Below are positions 43,501 through 55,566 of a stretch of 64,000 nucleotides of DNA, piece after piece. The stretch is from contig JBLDXI010000031.1 of the NCBI GenBank assembly GCA_047495785.1, positions 124,001-188,000 on the forward strand. The letters run 5' to 3'. The DNA is from Lepidodermella squamata. Its lineage: Eukaryota > Gastrotricha. Position numbers and translations under genes: made by a program. The notes beneath the pieces are model-generated. The model was not told the DNA's origin. It saw only the letters and a list, made by a program, of their open reading frames with translations, and made no database searches. Numbering within the stretch: position 1 is the stretch's first letter; every line of letters begins with the position of its first letter.

Positions 43501-46500
43501 ACTAGCTGACGAAAAAACATTAATTCGTTATTTCGGTCACGAAAGTCCGAAAAAATCGAGATGACTCCAAATTCCAAAGAAAGGTCGTGGATTCGAACCC
43601 GACGTATCGTTCTTTTGCTCTGTAATTTTTTCTGTCATCCTGATTCTCGTGTTGTCGGCGTTTTCGTCATCAGCGACGTAGATTCAATAAATCCATGTCA
43701 TTTAGTTGTACTCCAATTAATTAAACAATTTTTTTGAACAATTTTAAATTCCTAAGAAAAGTCGTGGGTTCGACCTCTCGTTTTTTCTCTCTGTAAGTTT
43801 TGCTGCCATCCCAATTCTCCCATGAAAATTCGTCACTGAAGTTGCAGTTAGATATGACCGGAAATCGTGAATGCGAAATTTTGAAATTTAATTGTTTTGA
43901 TTTTTATCTCAACTTTTACCGCGTGGCTTATTGGCGTAAAAGGTATTGACTTACGGCTTTCACCATAACATTGCCCGTGAAATGTTGTAGCAGAAATGGT
44001 TCTTATACTACGGGATGATTCGGTATGGCCGTGAGAAGCGTGACAAAAACATCGAAATTTCGAAATTTCCAATTTTTATGGTGGATCGAAACACGTTCTA
44101 CCGCGCCTCATATAGGCACAAAACTATGAGTGCTACGATGATGGGCGTAGTCTCGTTTGATTGGTCTGAAATTTCGGGCCAGAAAATGGTTGAAAGTACC
44201 CCCAACTCGAGCATCCTACTTCGCACACTGCCTCGCATTGTTCTGCACAGGATGGTTGCAATTGATCTTGCGCACAAATATTGCATACAGGTCAAAAATG
44301 CAAGTGAAAAAGCCTGACTGTGAGTGCGCGCACTAAAAATATGCCATACCAAGTTTTACCGCGCGGTTAATATCGTCATAAATACGGCAGCCACAAAAAC
44401 CAGCCTGGTCTCAAAATTATTAGCTGACAATGTTCTACGCGTTAGAATCATTAATATACCAGCGTAAGTTCGCTGAATGAAAAAAATGAGAGTGCAAAGT
44501 AAGTCAACAAATTAAAAAAAAATTTGATTCCGAAATAGGGTGTGGCGTCAAATGGGTGCGTCCTGTAAATGTGGGGTTTATAATTTTTATGAGGGCGCCT
44601 CCAATTACCTATTTCTCATGAATATTCGTAAATGAATTTGCTGTTTAATAATACAGAGAATTGATGGAGCGAAATTTCAAAATTGACTGGCTTTGTTTTT
44701 TATCTCAAATTATACCGCGTGGCCCTTTGGCAAAAAACTGTGACAGGTGTTGACATGCGGTTTTCACCCCTCGAAAGCCCGTCAAATTCTTTACTAGAAA
44801 TTGTTATTTTATTACACCGGGACTATTCCTAATCGTCGTTAAACAATTCTCAAAAACGTCGAAATTTTAAAATTTTAAGGTGGATCGGCCGCGCCTACCA
44901 TAGACAAAAAACTATAATGCCTACGATCATGGGCCTAGTCTCATTCGATTCGTCTTGTAATTCTACGTCGGCGTAAGCAATGTCTATGTGCACACAAGAC
45001 TGCTGCATGTGCTTAATATTTGACCGAAATCGACCCTGAGTGAGTGTGTGAGCGCCGCCGGCGCGCTAAAAATAGGCTGAAAAACGCGATTTACCGCGCC
45101 TCTTATAGCTCCGTAACCATGAGGGCTAACTCTCCCAAGCTGCAGTAAATAACACAAGCTATCGAATAATATACGATACATATGTGAAACTTGTGTGCAT
45201 GGAGGCGCGGCTTCGCTCAAAATTTGACCCTTACAAAGGGCATGCTGTCAAATGGGTGCGCCTTGTGAACATGAGGCTTATACCGTTCGATAGAGCGCCT
45301 CGAATTGCCCATTTCTCTTAAAAATTCGCCACTGAACTCGCATTTCAATGAGCCAGAACTGAAGAAACGATATTTCGAAATTTATTGGGTTTGTTTTTTA
45401 TCACAAATTTTACCGCGAGGCTTATGGGCAAAGAACGGCAGCCGGTATCGGCTTTCAGTTTTCACCCATGGATAGCCCGTGAAATGTTGTACTAGAAATG
45501 GCTATTAAATTACGCCCGGTCGCTTCCGTATGGTCGCGAAAAAATTCACAAAAACGTCGAAATCTCGAAATTTCAAGTTTTAAGGTGGATCAAAACAAGT
45601 TATACCGCGCCTCTTATAGGCAAAAAACTATGAGGGCTACGACGATGGGCCTAGTCTCGTTCGGTTCGTCTTGAAATTCTACGTCGGCCTGTTTAAAGAG
45701 TATGTGCGCACAACGCACTGCATGTGTTTAAAATTTGACAGAAATCGAATCTGAATGAGTGTGTGAGCGCCGCCGGGCACTATAACTAGGCCGAAAAACG
45801 TGATTTACCGCGCCTATTATTGTTCAACAACCATGATGGCTGTGATAACGAGGTTGGTCTCTAAAAATTCAGCGCAAAATTTGCTAGAATTTAGGTGCAT
45901 TCAAATACGAGCGCTACCAGGATGAGGTGTCAAAAAAAATGACGAAAGTCGAAAAAATTGAAATTTTAATTTTCACTAAAAATCAATCGCGCGCTAAACG
46001 CTCTAGTCAAAGGAAATCTGGCGAATCTCGCGGCGGTTTTGATACCAAAAAATCGGCCTTGTTTTTTAGTATCTAAAAATCCGACTTGGCTACGACAAAT
46101 TCCGCACCTATCTGGGGGTTACTCGCGCCCTGAAAATTTCATGCACACTTGGTGAGGGCCACTTTTCAAGTGCGCGCAACTTGTAAATTCAATAGAAAAT
46201 GGGCGTAGTCTCGTTCTATTCCTCGCATTGTTCTGCACAGGATGGTTGCAATTAATCTTGCGCACAAATAAAAAAACACAGGTAAAAAAAAGCAAGTGAG
46301 TGGGCGCACTGAAAATATGGCTATCCAAGTTTTACCGCGCGATGAATATCGTCATAAATACGGCGGCCACAGAGACCAGCCTGGTCTCAAAATTGTTAGC
46401 TGACAATGCTCTACGCGTTAGAATCATTAATACACCAGCGTAAGTTCGCTGAATGAAAAAATGAGAGTGCAAAGTTGGTCAACAAAATTAAAAAAATTTG

Positions 46501-48982
46501 ACTTTGACAAGGGGTGCGGTGTCAATAGGGTGCACCCTGTGAATGTGGGGCTTATACCATTTTAAAGGGCGGCTCGAGTTACCTAGTTTTCATCAAAATT
46601 CGTCGCTGATTACCCGGAATTAAAGAAACGAAATTTCAAAATTTACGTGCTCTGTTTTTTATCTCATAATATACTGCGTGGCCTATTGGCAAAGAACTAT
46701 GATAGGTGTTAACATGCGGTTCTCGCCGCTCGAAAGCCCGTCAAATTGAAATGTTCGTTTTATTACACCGGGACTATTTCTAATCGTCGTGAAAAAATCT
46801 CAAAAACGGAAAAATTTCGAAATTTTAAAGTGGATCGGCCGCGCCTACTATAGACAACAAACTAAGAGGTCTACGACGATGCGCCTAGTGTCGTTCGATT
46901 CGTCTTGAAATTCTACGTCGGCCTATATAATGTCTTTGTGCGCACAAAACTGCTACGCGTGTCGAAAATTTAACAGAAAACGGCTCTCAGTGAGTGTGTG
47001 AGCGCCGCCGCGCACTAAAAATGGGTTGAAAACGCGATTTGCCGCGCCTTCTATTGCTCGACAACCATAAGCCCTACGATTATGCGGTTGGGCTCTAAAA
47101 ATTCAGCGCAAAATTTGCTACATTCCAGGTGTATTCAAACATGAGCGCTACCAGGGTGAGATGTCAAAACAATTAGCGAAACTCGAAAAAATATATAATT
47201 TGATTTTCACTAAAAATAAATCGCGCGCAAACTGCTTTAGTCAAAGGAAATCTTGCGAATCTCTCAGCGGTTTTGGTACCAACAAATCGGCCATCTTTTC
47301 TACTATCTAAAAAACCGACTTTGTCAAGACAGATTCCGCACCTATCAGGGTGTCACACGCGCCCTGAAAATTTCACACACCGGGTATAACGACCAGCCTG
47401 GTCTCAAAATGGCCAGCGGACTTTGCTCTAAGCGTTGACATCATAAAGGTATTAGCGCGAACTAGCCATACCACTGAAATGAGAGTGTAAAGTAAGTTGA
47501 CAATATAAAAAAATTTGACTTTGTCAAGGGCGGTTCGTCAAATGGGTGTGCCCTGTGAACATGTGGCGTCTACCATTCAATAGAGCGTCTCAAGTTACTT
47601 CTATCTCATGATTATTCGTCACTGAAGTTGCGGGTAAATATGACCTGGATTTGTAGAAGAGAAATTTCGAGATTTACCAATTGTGTTTTTTATCTCATAT
47701 TTTACCGCTCGGCTTATTGGCAAAAAACTGTGAGAGGCATCGACATGCGGTTTTCACCGTTCGAAAGCCTGTCGAAGGTTGTACTAGGAATGGTTGTTTT
47801 GTTTCAACGGGTCTCTTCCAAACCGTCGAGAAAAAATTCACAAAAACAACGAAATTTCGAAATTTTAAGGTGGATCGACCGCGCCTCCTATAGGCACAAA
47901 ACTATGAGGGCTACGACGATGATCTTAGGCTTGTTCGATTGGTCATGAAATTCTACGTCGACCAGTGTTATTTTGATATGCGCACAGAACTGCTGCATGT
48001 GTCCAAAATTGGACAGAAACCGACTCTCCGTGAGTGTGTGAGCGCCGCCGCGCACTAAAAATAGGCTTAAAAACGCGATTTACCGCGCCTCCTATAGCTC
48101 CAAAACCATAAGGGCTACGATAGCGCGGTTGGTCTCTAAAAATTCAGCGCAAAATTTGCTACTCTCTACGTGCAATTAAACATGAGCGCTACCCGAGTGA
48201 GGTGTCAAAAAAATTGACGAATTGAAATTTTAATTTTCACTAAAAATCAATCGCGCGCAAAACGCTATAGTCAAAGGAAATCTTGCGAATCTCGCGGCGT
48301 TTTTGGTACCAAAAATTCGGCCGTCCTTCCTAGTATCTAAAAAACCGACTTTGTCACGATAAATTATGCACCTATCTGGGTGTCACACGCGCCTTGAAAA
48401 TTTCACACACAGTGAGTGAGCGCCACTTTTTCATGTACGCGCAACTTGTAAATTCGATAGAAAATCAACCGTTTATCGCCTATCAACAAACTTTAGACTG
48501 TTCGATGCAGAATTTTTCGCAGAATGTCACTGATGCAGCCCTCCCCCCAGGGAGGGCCGCCAAACCGGCTTAAAGTTGAAATTTTGAAGAGTCACACAGC
48601 AACGACCCCGCTCTCGCGTGTGAGGTAACTAACCTCGGTCATGAGGGTGCCGGTAACCGTGACCCAGACGGCGGCGTAAGCAGCTCATGAATATTAATGA
48701 GCAGTTGGGTAGTTTTTTATGAATAAAAATTCGCCAAAAATTAACCGCCCGATGAAAACAGCTGGAAAGTTTTTATACAGAGGTTTAAAAAAAGATCTAT
48801 CTACGACTTATTTTTCCATATTTTTATCGTTAAAATTCGTTCCCCTAGCTTCGTTTTTCGTCCAGCGCAAAACGCCTCTACCATTGTCGCCTCGACCGGC
48901 GAAGTTGAGAGAGAGGCGCTGGACCTCCGGTTCAGGCTGCGGCTCCGCCGCTAGGGGAACCCTATCGGGTTGGTTCGCGCAA
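40585..48982. mobile_element. 8.4-kb fold-back element, non-coding, TCATC target duplication
   Basis: It is bounded by the 5-bp duplication TCATC inside a channel exon, so its limits are precise. About 40700-41990 and about 47640-48720 are inverted, diverged copies of each other; matching blocks include the CTCATGAATATT/GGGTCACGG region and GTTTTGTGCGCACAAA opposite its complement near 47980, and the TTTAGTGAAAAT block near 41450 opposite TTTTCACTAAAAATC near 48235. The interior (43.6-48.5 kb) consists of irregularly repeated modules, for example GAGTGTGTGAGCGCCGCCG near 45040, 45755, 46989 and 48029, and TTTTACCGCG...TATTGGCAAA several times. No transposase, reverse transcriptase or integrase frame was seen. 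The extreme ends (CAGTAAAAAACC / TCGCGCAA) are not obviously inverted. Class unknown. Confidence 0.8.
42298..43525. mobile_element. Nested 1.2-kb element with 11-bp target duplication (MULE-like)
   Basis: CGTTATTTCGG occurs at 42287-42297 and 43526-43536 directly flanking a 1228-bp segment. The segment has long inverted ends (about 42305-42421 against 43395-43520) built of short units such as GTCAGCTAAATCC and CGTCAGCAA. A 9-11-bp duplication with long terminal repeats is the Mutator/MULE signature. The interior has GGGGTAACTTGGCCGG-type repeats and a 139-residue plus frame (42746-43165) that is probably not a gene. Confidence 0.82.
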
Positions 48983-49963
48983 TCATCAAGAGGGATGAGG
49001 ACAGGAAAACCGTTAACGAGAAAACAGATCGATCAGACATATCAGCGGGTAGTGTGAATACAGATAGCTGGAGAATTTTCTGAAGAATCATCGGTAACAA
49101 TATTGTAGTGATGTAGCATTCGGCTTTACGGGCCATGATGAAGTTGAACTTGACCAATTTATCCGAGTCATGCCGTGTTGCATTCGTTTCTAGCAGCCGC
49201 CAAACATCCGCGTCGGAGAACTCCGTCATTCCATGGTTAATCTTCCCTGTCATTGGATCTGGACTTCCGAAAGCCTGCCGATTAAAGATAACTGCGTATT
49301 TCTCGAACCTCTCGGTGGCTATATCTACCGAGCAAACTTGTGTATCGAAAGGGAATCTTCAAAATGAAGAAATATTTCACTGATGTGTTTCGCGATGTGT
49401 GCTCACTTTTTAAATTTGAGGAAACATGTCGAATCGTATTTCGAAATGACACTCAAAGATGCAACCCCCTTGAATGTCACAAATGCCTTTTTCTGATCAA
49501 CCCTATGCAATCAAACTTCAAAATAATAGGTAATATAACAAATACGAATTAGGTACCATTGGAATGGATCAATATTGCCGATCCTATTGCTGTGCGTCAA
49601 TTGTGGCGCCCAAATGTCATCTTTCACTCGATAGCTGCAGAGTGTTGGAATTCGCGGAGAAGTCGCATTCCATGCAGCACATGTAGGAAGCTGCCAATAA
49701 ACTGAAACTTCGGCTTGTATTGAAAACAGTTGCTCGGTATCGCTGATAGCGAAGAATGATATTGGCCGAAGGCGTACAATTACTCTTATTCTCTCACTGT
49801 TGAGCATAGGTTCAGTAGCATTGCGAAGATATGGGCAGATGGTTTGCAGTATTTTACAGAATTCGTCCCTTGGACCTAATCCAGCCGCCTCGGATTCATT
49901 AGACAATATCAGACGACAAGTCACGCCTGCGAATATCAGAAGAATGAAGTTGAAAGGCGACAT

Positions 49964-50707
49964 CTCATATTACAAAATCGCAGCACAGACGGCGAGCTTG
50001 TATGTGCTTAGTGAATCCACTCTCATTGCATACTCCTGTCGTTGGTTCCCAATCGGTGCTGCCATACGGATGTTTGTTTAAGCTAGGTGGCAACGTTAGC
50101 GCAAACTATTCATTTTTCCTACGAAGGCTCGATGAAATTTGTTCTTCCGGCTTGTCAATTTGAGCTTGAATGCAAGGCTTTTTTGACAGTGGTGTTTAAC
50201 AGCAACAATTACTATTCCATTGGTTTTGCGCGAGTATGACAGCCTACTGTTAATAAAAATTTCATCTGAATACGGTGGTTTTTTAGATTTCCGAATAAAT
50301 CCCTATCGTGCTCATTTCTGAGGAATAATGTAGCTCAGTATCCGCTGTTTCCCAGTTGAAAACATTGTGTTGAAATAGCCAATAGTTTATAGCAAAAGCT
50401 ACGTCCCATTTTAACCGATGATTTTATATATGATTGCTTGTCGATAGAGGAGGGCTTCTAGTATTCCGTTAAATTTATTTGAAATCTTTGGGAAATAAAA
50501 GATTTTCTCTGGGAATTTTAGAAAATAATTAAAAATCGGAAAAATTACTATGGGCGGATGGGGCGATGAGGGAATGAAAATGAAGGTCGCGTGCCCACTT
50601 TTTCATGTTTTGGTGTGAATTTATTTACTATAGGAAGATCGCTAGTTTCCGATCTGTATAGAGTTGTCTATGATGTAAAACATCAAGCAGAGCGTTACAG
50701 CATACAG
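49964..50707. other. Intergenic, no gene seen
   Basis: Promoter side of the split subunit and 3' side of subunit D. CACTCTCATTGCATACTCC near 50020 is a poor match to the shared channel promoter motif. Confidence 0.4.
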
Positions 50708-51994
50708 TCAGAAGTATATCATCAAACACGTCGTGATGTCCAATGCCAAACTGAGTATGAGTACAGTAGCAAATGTGATGCCATCCATCAAATCGATCTT
50801 GCGCAAATTCCATCTGGTAAATTTGCTCTCGAGGTATTTCGCAGAGTTGGCGCCGTTCGTCAGCCGACAAGTGACAAGGCAATAAACCGAAACAAACACT
50901 CCGATAGAAATCTGAGCGCTGAAATTGATTTCAAGCCATATGATTTCAGCCGTATCAGGGATATTTTCGGTAAACACGGTCATCAAGAATGATGAAGAGA
51001 GAAAAACAGTTAGCGAGAAAGCAGACCGGTCAGACATTTCAGGCGGCAGAGCGAATACACACAGCTGAAGAATTTGCAGAAGAATCATCGGTAAAATTAT
51101 AGTTGTGATGTAACATTCGACTTTACGAGCTAAGAAAAAGTTGAATTTGATCAATCTCGTATAGTCGTGCAGTGTATCATTCATTTTTAAGAGGCGCCAT
51201 ACATCTGTTTCGGTGAACGCTTGCACTCCAAAATCTTTTTTTCTTGTCAAAGGATCATAGAAAACAAATCCGATTTTATACCATACAAATGAATATACAT
51301 CAAATGTCTCATGGCTGATATCGATCGAGCAAACTTGAGTGTCGAATGGAAATCTTCAACACAAGAAATAGCCGAATGAAATGATGTCATCTCGATAAAC
51401 TCACTTTTTTAACCTGAGGAAACAAGTCGAATCGTACCTGGAAATAACGCTCAAAGATGCTATTCCATCTGCTGTCACCAGTGCCATTTTTCGATCCAGC
51501 CTTGACAAGGTCAAACAATTAAACAATGGATATAACACAATGACGGATAGATATTACCAAAGGAAGGGGTCAATATGGCCGACTCTATTGCTGTGCACCA
51601 TGTTTGGCACCCAAATTTCGTCATTTACCCGATAGCGGCAGTATTGCGGTGTGCTCGAATTTCGCTGCTGGATTTTGCGAATTTCATTTTCGTTCATCCA
51701 TCTAGCGCATTCGGGAAGCCACCATTGAAGGTTAACTTCTGCTTGCATCGAGAAGAGTTGCTTCGTTTCTCTGAGGCCTATGAAGGATATTGGCTGTAGA
51801 CTAATGTTAACTCGTGGTATTTTATCTATGATCTCCGGTTTAATGGCGCTACTGCGAAGGTATGGGCAATTATTTTGCAGATTTTTGCAGAATTTATCAT
51901 CCGGATCTAAATCATTTGCATTAAATCTTTCTGGCCATTGCAGTTCACAGATCACACATGCGTAGAGCAAAAAAAAGACAAGAACGATTGGCAT
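50708..51994 (-). CDS. Cys-loop ligand-gated ion channel subunit D
   Basis: The exons (complement) are 51558-51994, 51405-51500 and 50708-51353, giving 392 residues. The start at 51994 (MPIVLVFFLLYACVICE) gives a normal signal peptide; a 22-residue in-frame extension upstream is not conserved. Cysteine blocks: FCKNLQNNCPYLR, WWLPECARW, YCRYRVNDEIWVPNMVHSNRVG and Cys-loop C-FLRLKKFPFDTQV-C. M2 is SDRSAFSLTVFLSSSFLMTVF. Short M3-M4 linker (RLTNGANSAKYLESKFTRW). Same intron positions as the other array members. Ligand unknown. Confidence 0.9.
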
Positions 51995-52047
51995 TATTTT
52001 ATTAAAAAAGCAACGCGAACGAACAGTTTGTAAAATGATCGTACGGC

Positions 52048-52060
52048 GCGTATATTGCAT
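52048..52060 (-). promoter_or_regulatory. Weak channel promoter motif upstream of D
   Basis: TGCAATATACGCG on the minus strand, about 55 bases upstream of the chosen start, resembles TGCAATATCCGGG with two differences. Confidence 0.4.
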
Positions 52061-53349
52061 ACTAGCCAGAATTGCTATTCTTTAATACAATATTCAATAT
52101 TCAGCTCCATACCAAGCTAGTAAATCAGATAAAACCTAATAAAACCGATGCTATATGGAAACTGAAATCTCCGGCAGTGATGCTGAATTACTCGACTCGG
52201 TTCATCGATTTCGATTGAAAAATCCCGCAAAGCTATCTCAATCAGCCTTATGTGATTATTATCATCAGCCTCAATTAAGGCCCTCAATTAGCCTTCTCAT
52301 TAATAGTTCGCTGAAAACCACAGCGCCACACAAAATACCGAGGTGCAGCAGAAAATAAATAAGCGTCGCACGCGCATCAAATTTCAACCAAAGTGCAACA
52401 CGAATTAACAAGAGCGCAACGCAACGATTTAATCCCGGAAATTTCAAAATACAACGAGTAGAAGTCAATATTATTTCATACAGACTTCATAGAGCCTATT
52501 CCACGGTCTAACTAGGACGCCCCCTTAAAGAGAATTTTTAGGTCCCGTACCCAGCTAGGCCGCATTCGCAGCCAAATTTTCAGTCCAATTTTTGGCTGAA
52601 TTCGATTAAAGGTAATTTTTATTATTATTTTAAAATTCAAACGTTTCACGTGAAAATTGATAACGTTGAGGGGTTTCTAACTAACTTTGGACTACGTCCC
52701 ACAAGAAACTGGGTACTCACATGGACACCATTTATAATTCGGTGTTTCAAATCGGGGGATTAGTGTTTCACCTCTTCAAAAATCTGTTGCACTTAGGTTG
52801 AGTTGCGTGTCGCATTCATTTATTCAGGTTGCAAATCGCGCGCGCATGCGCCCACTTGTCCCTTGATGCGGCGCACTAATTATTTGCGTTGCGTAATCGC
52901 TGCTGCAAGTGGTGTATTCCTGTGACGCTTGGTGGTGAGCCAGTATAGTTACTCCTTAATACTTGTGTACCACGTGGATTGGATACGCAAGTCACAAATT
53001 CAGGAGAAAATGGCAAGGCGTAATCGAGTATGTAGCAAAATGTTAAAATTTTTAAAATTTTCGATTCTGAGACACAGACAAAAAGGTTCGTTTTTATGAA
53101 CTTATTTTTTGAGATCTTTCTCATATTGGTTCGTACTGTTAATGTTAATGGTCATGCTAATGCAAAATAACCTTTCTCAATACTACAATATTTAATATTC
53201 CGATCCATTCCGAGTTACGGTTCCGAATTGTAGATCGAATGGTCCCCTCGGGATTTACTGTCGTAGCCAGACTAGCGTCTGAGCACTGCAAGCAGCTTTA
53301 GGACATCACATTTTTCCATTCGCAATTTCGCAAGCGTGACCACCGCGAA
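52061..53349. other. Intergenic, no gene seen
   Basis: AT-rich; short frames only. Confidence 0.4.
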
Positions 53350-53493
53350 TCCTGTCAACAAATTAGACAGGAATTTTTCAATTTTTACAGAATTGATCAT
53401 CTGGGTCCAGTTCATTCGCTTTGAATTTACCTGCCCGGACATGGAAATGGTGGGATCTGCAAAGAACAGAATGATCAAAAACGCAGGAGCCAT
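53350..53493 (-). pseudogene. Cys-loop channel relic 2 (exon 1 start only)
   Basis: It begins at 53493 with a signal-like MAPAFLIILFFADP, then after a frameshift reads KFKANELDPDDQFCKN, matching subunit A's exon 1, and then dissolves. The region upstream, including the promoter motif at 53552-53564, is also homologous to subunit A's. A truncated duplicate of subunit A. Confidence 0.8.
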
Positions 53494-53536
53494 GCTGAAA
53501 TGTATTAAGCTAGCCTTGGCGACCTTGGCGAAAGCT

Positions 53537-53564
53537 CTATACATTGTCGATCCCGGATATTGCA
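53537..53564 (-). promoter_or_regulatory. Retained channel promoter motif at relic 2
   Basis: TGCAATATCCGGG (53552-53564) followed by AATGTATAGAG, as in subunit A. Confidence 0.6.
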
Positions 53565-54195
53565 TTCTCTTCGCGAAAATGTTTCATCATGACTGCAATT
53601 ATAATGAGCTGGAGTCTTTTCAGAATTATGCTAGGGAAATCATTGATTATATCGTTGCCAATATCGAAGCAATTGAAGTCTATTATGAAGTACTTACGAC
53701 GGGGAAACGTAAAACGTTCCACACCAATTGATTTTTCACCTGAATTTAGTTTTACTGCGTGGCTCGGCTCTTTACAACAAAAAGCCAAAAACAATCCGCC
53801 AAAAACTAGCATTTGTTAGAGCCATTCAACAGCAGAATTGGCTTACGGTATTATTTGCCCCATTTTCGCTCTGTCATATTATGCTTGATCACTTTTCCCG
53901 CAGTTTAACGGTTTGAAGAGGCATCGTAGCTCGTAGCTAAGAATGCGTGCGAGCCGTTAAGATAACAAAAATCTTTGAAGCCGCACATGGATGTTAGTGC
54001 GTTCTGCTGGGTGGGAATGTAAAAGTTACCGGACATCGATGTCGCGAACAAGCTGGGTCGAAAGGCAATATAATATAAGTTACCACAATGTCGAATGTAT
54101 TTCCATGTGTAATTATACATTTTTCAACTCAACCCCTGTGGACAATCACATTATTGGAAATGAAATATTAAATGTAAATAGAATGTGCTACGTAG
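53565..54195. other. Intergenic, no gene seen
   Basis: Partly homologous to the upstream region of subunit A near relic 2; the rest holds overlapping short frames without domains. Confidence 0.4.
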
Positions 54196-55454
54196 TCAGA
54201 AGTATATAATCAAACAGGTGGTGATGTCGAGCACCAGACAGACCGCCGATATCGTAGCGAACGTGATAGCATCCATCAAATCGATCTTACACAAATACCA
54301 TCTGGTAACTTTACACTCGACGTATTTCGCATAGTTGGCGCCGTTCGTCAGCCGACAAGTGACAAGGCAATAAATAGAGACAAAAACACCGATAGAAATT
54401 TGAAAAGCGAAATTGACCTCGAGCCATATGATTTCGGAAGTGTCAGGGAAATTGTCGGTGATCATGGTCATCAAGAAAGTCGACGACAGAAAGATTGTTA
54501 GCGAAAAACCGGATCGATCTGACATATCAGCAGGTAGAGCAAATAGAGACAGCTGAAGAATTTTCAGTAAGATCATCGGTAACATTATAGTGGTGATATA
54601 GCATTCAGCTTTACGGGCCATGATGAAGGTGAACTTGACCAATTTATCCGAGTCATGCCGTGTTGCATTCGTTTCTAGCAGTCGCCAAACATCCGCGTCG
54701 GAGAACTCCGTCATTCCAGGGTCAAACTCCCTCGCAATAGGATCTAGACCTCCGAAAGCCTGGCCAACAAAGGTAACAACGTATTTCTCGAACCTCTCAG
54801 TTGCTATGTCTATCGAGCAAGTTTGGGTATCGAATGGAAATCTCAAAGAAAGTAAGAAGAAACACTTCAATAATTTTAAGCATTCAGGCATTCTCACTTT
54901 TTGAACCGGAGAAAACAAGTCGAATCGTATCTTGAAATGACGCTCAAAGATGCTTTTCCACTATTTGTTACATACACCTTTTTCTGATCGGTCCTATGTA
55001 CATAAATATTGAATAATTTTTATCAATTGTGTTTAGGAAGCTACTACCATAGAAATGGATCAATGTTGCCGACTCTATTGCTGTGCACCAAATGTGGCAC
55101 CCAAATTTCGTCCTTCGCTCGATAGAAGCAGAAGTGAGGACTCTGCAAAGGAATAGATTCCCATCTAGCGCATTTCGGAAGCATCCATTGAACCATAACT
55201 TCCGCTTGCATTGAAAACAGTTGCTCGGTATCGCTGAGACCGATGAATGATTGCGGCCGAAGGCGTACCATTACCGTGACTCTCTCGCTATGCAGCATGG
55301 GCTCAGCAGTAGCAATTCGAAGGTAAGGGCAGGAGGCTTGCAATGTTGTGCAGAATTCATCAATAGGTTGCAATTCTGTCGCCTTGCATATCTCAGATGA
55401 ATTCAAACAACAAGTAAAGCCTGCGAAGATCGGCAGAATGAAGTTGGAAGGCAT
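54196..55454 (-). CDS. Cys-loop ligand-gated ion channel subunit F
   Basis: The exons (complement) are 55048-55454, 54898-54993 and 54196-54841, giving 382 residues. The start MPSNFILPIFAGFTCC was chosen over a methionine five codons upstream because it opens the signal peptide. Blocks: FCTTLQASCPYLR, WMLPKCARW, FCFYRAKDEIWVPHLVHSNRVG, Cys-loop C-FLRFKKFPFDTQT-C, M2 SDRSGFSLTIFLSSTFLMTMI, short M3-M4 linker. The segment MTEFSDADVWRLLETNATRH is identical in the split subunit B, including most third-codon positions. Confidence 0.9.
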
Positions 55455-55515
55455 TTCAAAAGACTGCATGAAATCTGAGATAACGAGCTCACATATGAGC
55501 TTATTGAACCCGGAA

Positions 55516-55531
55516 CCCGGATATTATTGCA
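55516..55531 (-). promoter_or_regulatory. Channel promoter motif upstream of F (3-bp insertion)
   Basis: TGCAATAATATCCGGG on the minus strand, about 62 bases upstream of the start; the core motif carries an ATA insertion. Confidence 0.5.
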
Positions 55532-55566
55532 AACTTCCGCCATCGGTTTCCTCCATCGCATTGTAA

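Larger units (their letters stand above)
40308..49963 (-). pseudogene. Cys-loop channel subunit B, split inside M2 by an 8.4-kb insertion
   Basis: The 5' part (complement): exons 49557-49963, 49407-49502 and 48983-49356, encoding signal peptide, FCKILQTICPYLR, C-FLKFKKFPFDTQV-C, M1 and M2 up to FLSSSLLM. The 3' part is 40308-40579, resuming at TVINDNIPDTAEIIWL through M3 and M4 to the stop. Exon sizes sum to 382 codons with no other lesion, so the insertion is probably recent. The insertion duplicated TCATC (40580-40584 and 48983-48987). As it stands no functional channel can be made unless the element is spliced out. The ectodomain end and M1-M2 of exon 3 are almost identical to subunit F. 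Confidence 0.88.

Noticed and set aside
41300-48500. CRISPR-like or simple satellite array
   Set aside because: Module spacing is irregular (about 0.7-1.2 kb), copies are diverged and partly inverted, and the context is eukaryotic.
40585-48982. Reading the 8.4-kb insert as an LTR retrotransposon because of its 5-bp duplication
   Set aside because: The ends are not TG...CA, the repeats are inverted rather than direct, and no gag, protease, reverse transcriptase or integrase frame is present.
48719-49057. 112-codon plus frame resembling a 76-codon frame at 40780-41010
   Set aside because: The resemblance (MNKnSPkI...) comes from the frames lying in the two inverted arms of the same element and reading outward; one runs into the host exon, so it is not an independent gene.
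53272-53565. 97-codon minus frame as a gene
   Set aside because: It only overlaps the frameshifted exon 1 remnant of a channel gene; the homologous residues are in a different frame.
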